45,633 bases of DNA from Collimonas silvisoli. Lineage in GTDB: Bacteria; Pseudomonadota; Gammaproteobacteria; Burkholderiales; Burkholderiaceae_D. How positions within the stretch are numbered: position 1 is the first letter of the stretch; each line of letters starts with the position of its first letter. The position numbers and the translations under genes are program-made. This document shows, one piece after another, positions 15,863-24,741 of the stretch. Below the pieces are notes generated by a model that ran no database searches, was not told where the DNA came from, and worked only from the letters and a program-made list of their open reading frames with translations. The stretch lies in the NCBI RefSeq assembly GCF_018305005.1, contig NZ_JAGQEG010000042.1:1-45633 (forward strand), written 5' to 3'.

Positions 15863-18097
15863 TTATTCATCATCATCCCAGCGAAAATCCCCCGCGCTAA
15901 ACACCTTGCCCAGCTTGTTGTATTCGCGCTCGGTCGCTTTCAGTACGTGGCGCTGCGCCACCGCCTGCTGTTCCGCCGCCGCCAGGAACGCGGCGCCGAC
16001 GGCAATGTTGTTGATGCTGCCGCCGCTGAGCGCCGCGCTCTTTGCCAGTAGCGCAAAATCGACGTCGTCGGCCAGCGGCGTCGCCGCCGGGAACGCATTG
16101 CGCCAAAGCTGCAGGCGCTGCTCGCCGCCCGGAAACGGGTATTCGATCATGAACTTGAAGCGGCGCGTGAACGCCTTGTCCATGTTGGCCAACAGATTGG
16201 TCGAGAGAATGACGATGCCGGGATAGGTTTCGATCCGCTGTAACAGGTAGCCGGTTTGCAGGTTGGCGTAGCGGTCGTGCGCGTCCTTGGTTTCGGTGCG
16301 CTTGGAGAACAGGCTTTCGGCTTCGTCGAAAAACAGCACGATGTTCATCGCTTCGGCCTGGTCGAATAGCTGCGCCAGATGCTTCTCGGTTTCGCCGATG
16401 TATTTGCTGACGATATTGGCCAGATCGATCTTGTACAGGCCGAGATTGAGTTCATTGGCGATGATCGACGCCGCCATGGTCTTGCCGGTGCCGGACGGTC
16501 CGTAGAACAGGATGCACAGGTTTTTGCTGTTCTGGTTTTTTGTGTCGAAACCCCAGTTCTCGATCACCTGATGCCGTTGCTGGGCGTATTGCAACACCTC
16601 CTGCAGCCATTGCCGCGTCTCGTCGGGCAGCACGATATCGGAAAACCGATGCGGAGTTTTGACTTCCCGCGCGACCATCATCTGCTCCCGGTTGCTCTGC
16701 TCGCGGCAGGCGTCGAACAGCAACGCGTCGGCGCTCGCCTGGTCCGGATTGAGGATTTTCCGACCGGCGGCATCCTTGATCGCCATCACGATCTGTTCTT
16801 CGGTAAACAGGTAGTTGTTGACCAGCTTGTCCAGCATCGCCGCCGTCAGGACGATGCCGCAGGCGGCGCCGTGACGTTGCCAGATCCGCATCCGCAACCG
16901 GCTGTCGGGCACGCTAATTTTGATCAGGACCGACGCCACGTCGTGTCGGGTGTAGCGGTACGCCAGATCGGACAGGCGCCGCGCCGGGCCGTTCAGTACC
17001 GCCAGGTAGCGCTGGCTTTCGAGCAGGGTATGGAACACATCTTCCAGCAGATCGTCGGCGGCGTCCTGCGCGCCGAGCCACTGGCAATGCAGTAGCACGC
17101 ATACCCGGTTGCACAACAAGGCGTCGCGGCACAGCAGGCGCAGACGCAGCAGCAGGGTCGCGCGATTTTTATGGCTGGAAAGATAGGCTTGCCAGATTTC
17201 CCTGCCGTCCAGCGCCACGCAGCGCATCTGCATTTGCTCGAACGCGGCGGCGCACAGGCTGCGTTCCAGCGCCAGGTCCGGACCCTGCAATTGCAATACA
17301 TAGCCCGACGCCTTGGCGCCGGCGTTGCCGCTTTCCAGGCCGCATTGGTCGATGAAGCGCGACAACTGCTGCAGAACCTGTTCGTCCACCAGATGATCGG
17401 CCATGGCCAGCGTGCTGTCGACCGGCTCCAGCGGCTGCGCCAGACGCAATTGCGGCGCCGCTTTTGCCAGCAGATAGACGGCAATCGCCGGGCTTAACTG
17501 AATCGAGCCTTCCAGCCCTGCAAGCCGGGTGTTCGGCGCCAGCTCGATCAACTCCCAGTAACGCAGGGTGGCGTCGGCCATCAGGCATTGCTGCAGCGTC
17601 AAGCGGGCGGCGACCGAGCCGCCCAGAGCCGCCGCCAGACCGCTCAGGTCGACCCAGTTTCCCTGCGGATCGGAGGCCCCGGCGGCTGCCCCGCCGAGGG
17701 CGCGCAGGATGGCGCCGTAACGCGGTTCGATTTCAGCCAGCAAGCCGAACAACATGCACGCCTGGTCTTGCCGGCTTAATTTGAATAGCGCCGCCAGATG
17801 GATCCACGGAATAAAAACCTGCGCCTCCACGGTGGCGGCGATGCGCGTCTGCATTGCCTGCCACTGGACCTCCTGGGCCGCGTCCAGTTGGGCGATTTGC
17901 TGCTGAAGTTGCGACGGCGACGGCTGGCTGCCGCTGGCTTGCCGGTACAGGCTATCGAGCTTGTCGTCGCCATCGGCGGCGGAATCGGCGCCCGGCTGGC
18001 GCGCCAGCAGTGCGCGTTCGATCATGCTTTCGCCGAGCGCACGCAGGTCCTGCAAGAAGGCAGAATTGTCGGAATAGGCGGCGTTAGGACTGTCCAT
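15863..18097 (-). CDS. AAA+ ATPase, Afp15/PVC15-like
   Basis: A 744-aa ATPase that is a near-universal part of eCIS loci. The N-terminal 480 residues or so are helical and have no motif I recognise. The AAA+ domain follows: Walker A GPSGTGKT at about 533-540, Walker B IVLFFDEAE at about 586-594, sensor-1 LSTN at about 631-634, and arginine fingers in TRRFKF near 644-649. By family it is cytoplasmic and thought to act in particle assembly or cargo loading; its exact job is unknown. AAGGA lies 9 nt before the ATG. It is 12 bp downstream of the hydroxylase-like gene, so it is in the same operon. Confidence 0.93.
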   Translation of the reverse strand: MDSPNAAYSDNSAFLQDLRALGESMIERALLARQPGADSAADGDDKLDSLYRQASGSQPSPSQLQQQIAQLDAAQEVQWQAMQTRIAATVEAQVFIPWIHLAALFKLSRQDQACMLFGLLAEIEPRYGAILRALGGAAAGASDPQGNWVDLSGLAAALGGSVAARLTLQQCLMADATLRYWELIELAPNTRLAGLEGSIQLSPAIAVYLLAKAAPQLRLAQPLEPVDSTLAMADHLVDEQVLQQLSRFIDQCGLESGNAGAKASGYVLQLQGPDLALERSLCAAAFEQMQMRCVALDGREIWQAYLSSHKNRATLLLRLRLLCRDALLCNRVCVLLHCQWLGAQDAADDLLEDVFHTLLESQRYLAVLNGPARRLSDLAYRYTRHDVASVLIKISVPDSRLRMRIWQRHGAACGIVLTAAMLDKLVNNYLFTEEQIVMAIKDAAGRKILNPDQASADALLFDACREQSNREQMMVAREVKTPHRFSDIVLPDETRQWLQEVLQYAQQRHQVIENWGFDTKNQNSKNLCILFYGPSGTGKTMAASIIANELNLGLYKIDLANIVSKYIGETEKHLAQLFDQAEAMNIVLFFDEAESLFSKRTETKDAHDRYANLQTGYLLQRIETYPGIVILSTNLLANMDKAFTRRFKFMIEYPFPGGEQRLQLWRNAFPAATPLADDVDFALLAKSAALSGGSINNIAVGAAFLAAAEQQAVAQRHVLKATEREYNKLGKVFSAGDFRWDDDE

Positions 18098-18109
18098 GGC
18101 TGAAAATCC

Positions 18110-18592
18110 TTATGGTTTCGCAAAATCGACCAGTAGCACCAGACGATCCGCATGCCCCCGGTTCCACGCCTCATGTTCGACCGTATCGTCGAAAATCAGG
18201 CATTCCCCCGGTATCCAGTGCCGCACTTCGGCGCCCACCCTGATGCCGCATTGCGCCGAGCTGCGCAAGGCCAGATGCAGGCGCAGGACCTGATCGGTGT
18301 AGCCGACATGCGGCGTAATCTCGGTGCCCGGCGCCAGCCGCGAAAAACCGGCGGTCACCAGCCCGGGAACGGCTTGCAGCAGCGCCACCGTCCGCGGACA
18401 GAAGATGCAGTTCTCCATGATCCGCTGCCGCATCAATACTAGTCCGTAGACATCCCAGCCGCGGTTATAAATACTTTTTTCCGGCCATGCATCGAACTCC
18501 GCTCCCGGCAGGGAAAGACATTCGTCCAGAACGACTTGCCAGTGCCGCTCAAGGTCTTGGGTAAAACTGAAGTTGGCGCGGGGGAAAAACAT
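18110..18592 (-). CDS. Aspartyl/asparaginyl beta-hydroxylase-like protein
   Basis: A 160-aa protein matching the AspH (Asp_Arg_Hydrox) fold. ITPHVGYTDQVLRLHLAL supplies His95 and Arg104-x-His106. HWIPGECLIFDDTVEHEAW supplies His140, and RLVLLVDF ends the fold with Arg150. Family members are Fe(II)/2-oxoglutarate dioxygenases that hydroxylate Asp/Asn side chains in proteins; the two His residues bind iron and the Arg binds 2OG. I chose the ATG at 18592 because AGGAG lies 8 nt upstream; a start at 18685 would overlap the previous gene deeply. It sits between the AAA+ ATPase and two other putative dioxygenases, so a protein substrate within the particle is a fair guess. Confidence 0.8.
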   Translation of the reverse strand: MFFPRANFSFTQDLERHWQVVLDECLSLPGAEFDAWPEKSIYNRGWDVYGLVLMRQRIMENCIFCPRTVALLQAVPGLVTAGFSRLAPGTEITPHVGYTDQVLRLHLALRSSAQCGIRVGAEVRHWIPGECLIFDDTVEHEAWNRGHADRLVLLVDFAKP

Positions 18593-18611
18593 CGCGGTGT
18601 CTCCTATGCAT

Positions 18612-19367
18612 TCACCAGAATAATTGCCATTGCCCATCCAGCCAAGCGCCATGGCCTTGCAGGGTGATGCGGTACTGCTGCTCATGAAAAGGCAGGCCGC
18701 GCGCCTGATGGAAGAAATCCCCTGAATGGACGAATAGTCCGCCAGTCCGATAAGCGACGCACCGGCTGGCCGTGCGCCGCAGCAACTGCAGTTTCCCGCC
18801 TTCGTCGATCCGCTGCATGTGCTCAGCCGTCAGCGGCCATATTTTCATGCCGGCTCCGCCTTGCGGCATCGCTATCGCCAGCGTGAAGGAGATCGTCGGC
18901 GCGGCCGGCAAGCCGATCGCCAGATGCGCCGTATCGACATGAATCGGATTGCCGGGAAAGCCGTCGGCGTCCCGGCGCCGAAACCATTCTTCATGCGTGA
19001 GGTCATGCCGGTCCGACGCCTCGAAAGCTGGATGCGCTGCAAAGATATGAAAGCCGGGCAGCGCCGCGCCCGGATAAAATCCGACCGTTTGCCGCAGATG
19101 TCCGCGCAGTGCGGTCAGCAGCGCGTCATACACTTCGGCAAAATTCTCCAGCAAAAACGGATTGTATTGGCGCGCCAGCCGCCGGTACGGTCGCGCCGGG
19201 TTGGCGACGATGTCGTAATAGTTGGTCGCCCCCAGCGTATAAAACGGAAAATCCCGATGGCGCGGCAGCCAGAACGCCTCGACATCGAGCAGGCGCTGCA
19301 CGATGTCGTCGCACTGCGCCGGCGACAAGACCGGATCGTGAAATTCCTGTACGCGAGACACATTCAT
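18612..19367 (-). CDS. Putative Fe(II)/2OG dioxygenase, paralogue A
   Basis: A 251-aa protein with a plausible double-stranded-beta-helix triad: IHVDTAHLAI (His143-x-Asp145), LFVHSGDFFHQARG (His214 or His220) and QYRITLQGHGAWLDG (Arg233 for 2OG binding). It shares several blocks with the next gene upstream: PGFHI..AHPAF versus PGFHI..PHPAF, HSG...HQA, RITLQGH and a C-terminal YW or FW. No exact family name is recognised. The ATG at 19367 or a TTG at 19379 could be the start; both overlap or abut the upstream stop at 19373, indicating coupling. No signal peptide. The substrate is unknown; a component of the eCIS is the parsimonious inference. Confidence 0.6.
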   Translation of the reverse strand: MNVSRVQEFHDPVLSPAQCDDIVQRLLDVEAFWLPRHRDFPFYTLGATNYYDIVANPARPYRRLARQYNPFLLENFAEVYDALLTALRGHLRQTVGFYPGAALPGFHIFAAHPAFEASDRHDLTHEEWFRRRDADGFPGNPIHVDTAHLAIGLPAAPTISFTLAIAMPQGGAGMKIWPLTAEHMQRIDEGGKLQLLRRTASRCVAYRTGGLFVHSGDFFHQARGLPFHEQQYRITLQGHGAWLDGQWQLFW

Positions 19368-19372
19368 TTCCG

Positions 19373-20011
19373 CTACCAATACAGAAGTAGTTCGCCGTCC
19401 AGCCGGACAGCGTGACCTTGCAAGGTAATACGCTCCAGATCGCCGTTGCAGCGCAATACCGCCTGATGCGTCGTCAGGCCGCTATGCAAGACCAGCCGGC
19501 CGCTGCGATAAGGGATGAACTCCGGCGGGTCCCGCTCCTGGCGCCAGAGATTGAGGCCGCTGCCGGGCGGCGTGCTCAATGGCAGGGTAAACGTAAAGAC
19601 ATCTTCGGCCGCGATCTCGCGCTTTGGGAAAACATCCCGGTATTGCAGATCCCGATGCACGCTGGCGACCGGATCGGCGAAGGCCGGATGCGGCAGGTGG
19701 ATATGAAAACCGGGAAAAGCCGCCTCGCGCGCCAGCCGTGCGGGCAACTGGAAATGCGTCTGCAGCAACGCCGTCACCTGCTGCAACAAGGGGCCGAAAT
19801 GCGTCTCCAGCAGCTGGTTGCTTTGCTGCCGTTGCGGCGCGTCCCGGTAGGCGGCGCCGGCCCGCCCCGCCACGCAATCGAGGTAAGCCGCCATGCCGAG
19901 GGAAAAGAAGGGCACTTCGGCATGACGCTGCCGCCAGTGCCGCTTCAGCAGCAGCACCCGCAGTACCCAATCTTCGCAATCGGCTTCGTCCAGCAAGGAG
20001 AACATCTTCAC
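19373..20011 (-). CDS. Putative Fe(II)/2OG dioxygenase, paralogue B
   Basis: A 212-aa protein, clearly a sister of paralogue A. PGFHIHLPHPAF leads to ASVHRDLQYRD (His119-x-Asp121), then GRLVLHSGLTTHQAV (His176 or His182) and LERITLQGHAVRLDG (Arg194), ending LLLYW. The triad order HxD...H...R fits the 2OG-oxygenase superfamily. It begins with GTG at 20011 (ATG at 20005 is the alternative), 5 bp after the stop of the fibre-related gene, so translation is likely coupled. It is shorter than paralogue A at the N-terminus and in the loop before HxD. Having two diverged copies in one operon suggests two substrates or a heteromer. This is a fold-level assignment, not proven activity. Confidence 0.6.
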   Translation of the reverse strand: MKMFSLLDEADCEDWVLRVLLLKRHWRQRHAEVPFFSLGMAAYLDCVAGRAGAAYRDAPQRQQSNQLLETHFGPLLQQVTALLQTHFQLPARLAREAAFPGFHIHLPHPAFADPVASVHRDLQYRDVFPKREIAAEDVFTFTLPLSTPPGSGLNLWRQERDPPEFIPYRSGRLVLHSGLTTHQAVLRCNGDLERITLQGHAVRLDGELLLYW

Positions 20012-20016
20012 CGGCG

Positions 20017-20964
20017 TCAGCCCTGCGTCCCGTCTCCCACCAGGCGCACCACGGCACGCGTCAGCAGCCGACGCTCATTGGCGCCGAACTCGACGTTCAA
20101 CGCCTGCTGCACATTGTCGAGAAACAGGCCGATATTGTTATTGATTATGACCAGATTGTTCCGATTGGCGTCGTTGTCGTTGATTTGCACCAGCGCCCGG
20201 ACACCGGCTTCCAACATTCCTTTTTGGGCGTCGCTAAAGGAGCGGCCGGTCACTTGCCCCATCGTCGCAATCAAACCCGCGATATCGCTGTCGTCGACCC
20301 GGTTATCGGGCGTTTTACCGGCGGGCGTCGCCGAACAGACGATCTTTTGCAGAGCCGCGACAAAGCGTTGGCGATCCTGCTCGCTTTGGCTCATTTTGGT
20401 GGCGTCGCCGAAAATCTGCGAAAAATCGTTGACCCGCTCGTCGATCGCCTGCTGGGCCGAGGCCAGCAGGCCGCTTTGCAGGCGTCCCGACTGGATATCC
20501 TCGCGCAGCGTCTGCATCGCGGCGCGCATGCCGCCGGCCTTGGGATAGACCGCAGGGCGAATCTCGGTCCGGCCGTCGTCGGGCAGCCAAAAAAACGCAA
20601 CCTCGGGCGCCGGCGCCACGGCGGTATCGGTGGTCAGTTGCAGTTTCCAGGTTTCGCCGGCGCGCACCGGCATGGTAAATGTGCCGGGAAGCGGAATGTA
20701 ATAGGTCTGCGTACCCTTCTTCCCGCTCGACGTGGTGCATTGCTGCGTGGAGCCGGTCGTATAAATATAGCTGGTGACGTTGCCGCCGCCGTCAACGGTG
20801 CTGCCCTCAAGAATGCCGAGATAGGCCGAAGCGACGGTCGCCTGGCCCACATTGACCATCACAAAACCGTCGCTCTGCGCAACCTGCGCAAACGCGCCGT
20901 CGCTCATGTCTGCTTGGGTATAGGCCGTGCGCGGACCGAAATCGTTGGAAATGGTGTTCGTCAT
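20017..20964 (-). CDS. Fibre-tip-like protein, duplicate of the large fibre C-terminus
   Basis: A 315-aa protein alignable over nearly its whole length with the last 330 residues or so of the 1229-aa fibre. Shared blocks include YTQ...SDGFVM/SDGLVM, IPLPGTFTMPVR/IPIPGSFTMPVR, GETW.L.LTT, QIFG.AT.MS and LQKIVCS, plus a near-identical helical tail (NIGLF.DNVQQ, RRLLTRA.VRLVGDG). The N-terminal half is a beta-sandwich-like domain and the C-terminal 150 residues look helical. AAGGAG sits 5 nt before the ATG. It directly follows the fibre gene in the operon. It probably forms or caps the fibre tip, or offers an alternative tip; function is inferred only from the duplication. Confidence 0.7.
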   Translation of the reverse strand: MTNTISNDFGPRTAYTQADMSDGAFAQVAQSDGFVMVNVGQATVASAYLGILEGSTVDGGGNVTSYIYTTGSTQQCTTSSGKKGTQTYYIPLPGTFTMPVRAGETWKLQLTTDTAVAPAPEVAFFWLPDDGRTEIRPAVYPKAGGMRAAMQTLREDIQSGRLQSGLLASAQQAIDERVNDFSQIFGDATKMSQSEQDRQRFVAALQKIVCSATPAGKTPDNRVDDSDIAGLIATMGQVTGRSFSDAQKGMLEAGVRALVQINDNDANRNNLVIINNNIGLFLDNVQQALNVEFGANERRLLTRAVVRLVGDGTQG

Positions 20965-21039
20965 GTCTACTCCTTGGTGAGTTGCATCATCGAAAAATAC
21001 GTCATCGCTATCACGCCTGGCCGCTGTTGTGGCCAGGTC

Positions 21040-24000
21040 CTACATAACATCGTTCGCCGCATCAACCGCGCCGGCGTTCTGCCTGCCGTCGCCGACCAGA
21101 CGCACCAGCGCCCGCGTCAGCAAGCGCTGATCGCCGCTGCTGAACTGCTTGCCCAGGACCTGCTGCACGTTATCGATGAACAGGCCGATGTTTTTCTTGA
21201 TCAGATTCAGATCGTTGCGGCTGGCTGCGCTGTCGTTGATCTGCATCAGCGCCTGTACCCCGGCAGTCAGCAGGGCGCGCTGCTCCTGCGTAAAGTCGTG
21301 GCCGCTGACCTTGCCGAAGGTGGCGATCAGGTCCTGGACATCTTGTTCGCTGACTTGCTTGTCTGCCGGTTGTCCGGGAGCGGCAGGCGAACAGACGATT
21401 TTTTGCAGATCCCGGATAAATTGCGCGCGGTCGTTCTCGTCCGCGCTCATATCGGTGGCGTTGCCGAAAATCTGCGCCAGGTCGCTGACCCGCTCATTAA
21501 TCGTTTGTTGCGTAACCTGCGCAGAACGGTAACTCATGCCGCCGGCGCGAATCTGCTCCTGGACTCTCGCGAGCGCGTCCATCATGACGCTGGCCGGATT
21601 GGCGGGCAAAGAAGCGGCGTCTGCCGGTTCCATGCCTTCCCCGACGCGCTCGTCCGACGCGACCGGTATCGCGGCGTCTGTTGCCATGGCTTGCGGAGGC
21701 GGTGGAGAAGGCGACGAGAAAAGGGTTGACGACTGCGTCGATGCGCCAAGCGGCACCCACCAGAACGAGACCGGCGCCGCAGGCAGGAAATCGGTTGCAG
21801 TTGTCAGGCTCAGCGTCCAGGTTTCTCCATTGCGCACCGGCATCGTGAACGATCCGGGAATAGGAATATCAGTGCTGCCCGAGCTTTTCCCGCTTCCGGT
21901 TACGAACGATGCGATAGTTGCAATGGCGAACATTGAACTGGTCGGTACACCGGAAGCGTTTTCGGTCAAGCCGCTCAGCACACCGAAACACTTAGCGCCC
22001 GGTTGCCCGACGATCGCCATGACCAGACCGTCTGACGCCGCCACTACGCTGATGGGTAAATTGCTTTGCGTATAGACGGTGCGCGCGCCCAGCAGATCGC
22101 CCACCAGGTTTGTCCCCTGCACATTGCCCGCAGCCGTGATATTGGCGCTGGCCTGGATATTGCCCGCCACCGCCAGCATCGCATCGGCCGTGCTGCTGGC
22201 CTGGCCGAGCAGGACATTGGTCGGCGTCACCACCAGCAGGGGATTGGCGCTGGCCGGCGGCGCTACCGTCATTACCGCGCCGCCGGCCGCCAGCGCGGTG
22301 CCGCCGACCGTGAGGGACCGTTGCGCCCACACCGTATCGGCGGTCACATCCTCGAAGTCCACGCCGCCGTCGCTGACCTTGAGGTCGCCCACGACCTGCA
22401 AGGCGCAGTCGTGATCCACATCGGCCCGATCGACGTTGATCGCCACCGTGTTCGGGTTGGCGATACCGCTATTAGTCACAATCAGCATCGCCGGCGCCTG
22501 GGCGGCCTCGACGTCCGGTGCCACGATGGCGTTGTTGTCGTTGGCCTTGAACTGCCCCAGGAGCCCGGTGGTCACCATGTAGACGGAAGTCGCCGCCGCA
22601 AAATCGAGCGTTTTACCGTTTCCAGGCGGCTGCAGGGTCAACTGTGTCTGGCTCTCGATCGACTTGACCGTCCATTTTTGCGGCAGACCGGAATTGGCGT
22701 TGACCGGATTGGTAAACAGGATATCGCCCGCTTTCACCGTACTCAGAAACGCGGTTCCGCTACCGGTTACCGCCGTTCCATCGCTGGTGAGCGTCCCGGC
22801 GCCGGCAGTCTTGGTCCCGCCAGGCGCCTGGACGCTATACGACAGAGCGGCCACGGTGCCGGCATAGGCGCTGGCCAGGGTCAGGGCGGTGTCGCTGGCG
22901 ACTGCGGTGACGGTCCGGCCCTGCTCCGCATTGACGGTCGGGATAAAGCGCGGAATACACAAGATGTCGCCTGCGTTAAGATCGGTGAACGTGGTGCCGA
23001 CGCCGGTGATCGCGGTGCCGTTGCTGGTGACAGTCCCGCCTCCGGTGGTCTCGCTGCCGCCCTGCGGCACATAGCTATACGGCGATTGAATCACCGGCAC
23101 TTCGAACTGGGTTTGCAACGTCAGTTCGGTATTGCTGGTCGGCTTGACGGCCACGGTGGCGCGCTGCTCGATCAAGGTGCCGATCGCAATCCGATCGCCC
23201 GCCATGATCTGATCCTGGAACGTGGTCTGGTTGCCGACAACGATATTGTTGCTCACCGACGAAATCACACCGTGGCCAATGAATGCGTGCCCGCCGCCGA
23301 CGCTCAGCGATGCGATCGGATTGGTATCGAGGATGCCGACGTTGCCGCTGTTGTAGTACAGCTTGCTGGCCGCTGCACCGGGCGTTTCCTTGGTCCAGTA
23401 GCTTAACATCGCCATGCCTTCCAGCTTGGAGCCGTTGCCCTCGAAACTCTGGGCCTTGATCGCCCCGCTCGAGATCAGGCTGGTGGCAAGAATCTGGCCG
23501 TTGACGTCCAGCGCCGCCTGCGGCGTGCCGGAGGTCAACCCGATTCCGACCCTACGGTCGGCGGTGATCGTCAATGCATTCGGCCCGGCGCTGCCGGTGC
23601 CGCCGCTGACCGACGCCTGCTTCCCCAATCCGATCGAACCGTCGACGTTGACCTGCAACAAACTGGTATCGCTGGTCACCGAAAACCGCGCCAGCGTCGA
23701 ACGGATATACGTATAGCCGGAGCCGGAGGTGCTGACCACCGGCGAAAACGCCGCATCCACCATGACCTGCGTGCCGAGCTGCACGATCGAGGTGACGATG
23801 CGCCGCTGCGCCGCCCCCTGGCCGACCGATGGATCGGAAATCAGAATGTCGCCGACTTGCAGGAACGGCGACGGTCCATCCGTAAACGTCACCAACTGGT
23901 TCTTCCACGAAATCGTGCCCTTGCCTTTGAACGTCACCGCATCGATCTGCAAGTTGGCGATCGGATGATCGGTGCCGACGCCGAAGTTGCTGCGCGTCGT

Positions 24001-24729
24001 CAGCAATCCCATGAACTGCCCGCGCGGCGCGTCGAATTCCAGATAGTAGTCGGCGCTGTTGTTGCCATTGCTGCCCGTCATGCCTTCCCGTTTGGCGCTG
24101 ATGCTGGCGTAATCGGTAAACAGTTTCGCGCCGCGAAAGTCGGGCGGCGAAGCCGGCAGGTTCGGATTGACGCCCGAGCCTTCGGTGACAAAATTGACCG
24201 ACCCCACGCTGGAGCCGACATAACGTCGCTCATTGCGCCCCGATTTGTAGGTCAGGCTGTTGACGCCGCCCTGCGTCGTCAACGAAATCACCGCCAGCAC
24301 GATATACAGACCGGGCTGGTCGAGATTGCGCAGCGCCTTGATTTCCGGTTGCTGCACGATGCGCTTGTAACCGGCGGTGCCGGTGACATCGCTATAGTCG
24401 GCAAAGACCTCGTGGTAATTGATGGTGACGAAATAGGTGGCGCCCGGATCCAGGTCCTTGAGCGGGACGACCGCCGGTTGCAGCAAAATGATTTGCCGGC
24501 CCAGCGCATCGATCGCCATGCCGCGCGCCACTTCCAGTTGCGTCGCCGCGCCGCCGTCGGAAGCGGTCGGCATCGACACTTCCAGCCCCTGCGCAATGCC
24601 ATAGATGTATAAGCCGGTATTGTTGGCCGCCAGCATATCCATTTGATATTGCTGCTCGCAACGGAAATCGTCGGTCAGCAGCGCTTCACCGGTGAAATAA
24701 TTCGGACGTTCGACTTTTAAATTACGCAT
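21040..24729 (-). CDS. Large tail-fibre protein (Afp13/PVC13-position)
   Basis: A 1229-aa fibre, the likely receptor-binding protein of the particle. The N-terminus (PNYFTGEALLTDDFRCEQQY) shares a module with the 260-aa protein encoded just upstream and probably docks to the baseplate. The shaft contains fibre-type motifs such as NFGVGTDHPIANLQI, VGIGLTSGTPQAALDVNG and NVGILDTNPIASLSV, and four copies of a beta-module (separate entry). The last 330 residues match the 315-aa protein encoded next. Between them lies a Pro/Ser linker (SSPSPPPPQ). Its ATG at 24729 has no clear Shine-Dalgarno, so it may be translated by coupling from the gene ending 12 bp upstream. Target cells cannot be inferred. 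Confidence 0.8.
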   Translation of the reverse strand: MRNLKVERPNYFTGEALLTDDFRCEQQYQMDMLAANNTGLYIYGIAQGLEVSMPTASDGGAATQLEVARGMAIDALGRQIILLQPAVVPLKDLDPGATYFVTINYHEVFADYSDVTGTAGYKRIVQQPEIKALRNLDQPGLYIVLAVISLTTQGGVNSLTYKSGRNERRYVGSSVGSVNFVTEGSGVNPNLPASPPDFRGAKLFTDYASISAKREGMTGSNGNNSADYYLEFDAPRGQFMGLLTTRSNFGVGTDHPIANLQIDAVTFKGKGTISWKNQLVTFTDGPSPFLQVGDILISDPSVGQGAAQRRIVTSIVQLGTQVMVDAAFSPVVSTSGSGYTYIRSTLARFSVTSDTSLLQVNVDGSIGLGKQASVSGGTGSAGPNALTITADRRVGIGLTSGTPQAALDVNGQILATSLISSGAIKAQSFEGNGSKLEGMAMLSYWTKETPGAAASKLYYNSGNVGILDTNPIASLSVGGGHAFIGHGVISSVSNNIVVGNQTTFQDQIMAGDRIAIGTLIEQRATVAVKPTSNTELTLQTQFEVPVIQSPYSYVPQGGSETTGGGTVTSNGTAITGVGTTFTDLNAGDILCIPRFIPTVNAEQGRTVTAVASDTALTLASAYAGTVAALSYSVQAPGGTKTAGAGTLTSDGTAVTGSGTAFLSTVKAGDILFTNPVNANSGLPQKWTVKSIESQTQLTLQPPGNGKTLDFAAATSVYMVTTGLLGQFKANDNNAIVAPDVEAAQAPAMLIVTNSGIANPNTVAINVDRADVDHDCALQVVGDLKVSDGGVDFEDVTADTVWAQRSLTVGGTALAAGGAVMTVAPPASANPLLVVTPTNVLLGQASSTADAMLAVAGNIQASANITAAGNVQGTNLVGDLLGARTVYTQSNLPISVVAASDGLVMAIVGQPGAKCFGVLSGLTENASGVPTSSMFAIATIASFVTGSGKSSGSTDIPIPGSFTMPVRNGETWTLSLTTATDFLPAAPVSFWWVPLGASTQSSTLFSSPSPPPPQAMATDAAIPVASDERVGEGMEPADAASLPANPASVMMDALARVQEQIRAGGMSYRSAQVTQQTINERVSDLAQIFGNATDMSADENDRAQFIRDLQKIVCSPAAPGQPADKQVSEQDVQDLIATFGKVSGHDFTQEQRALLTAGVQALMQINDSAASRNDLNLIKKNIGLFIDNVQQVLGKQFSSGDQRLLTRALVRLVGDGRQNAGAVDAANDVM
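22579..23922 (-). repeat. Four copies of a roughly 70-residue beta-module in the fibre shaft
   Basis: Modules lie at about residues 270-345, 487-553, 565-632 and 644-717. Each reads G(T/V)(I/L/V)(T/S)S..., then GT.F....AGDIL or VGDIL, then an R/K-x-V-x-SI turn and a (T/Q)LTL strand. Examples are GTTFTDLNAGDILCI and GTAFLSTVKAGDILFT. The third and fourth copies are the closest pair. Confidence 0.65.
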
Positions 24730-24741
24730 ATTTTTTTGAAA

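Noticed and set aside
19624-21729. 701-codon plus-strand open frame across the oxygenase and fibre genes
   Set aside because: Spans several good minus-strand genes, Arg/Ala/Gly-biased and motif-free; a GC artefact.
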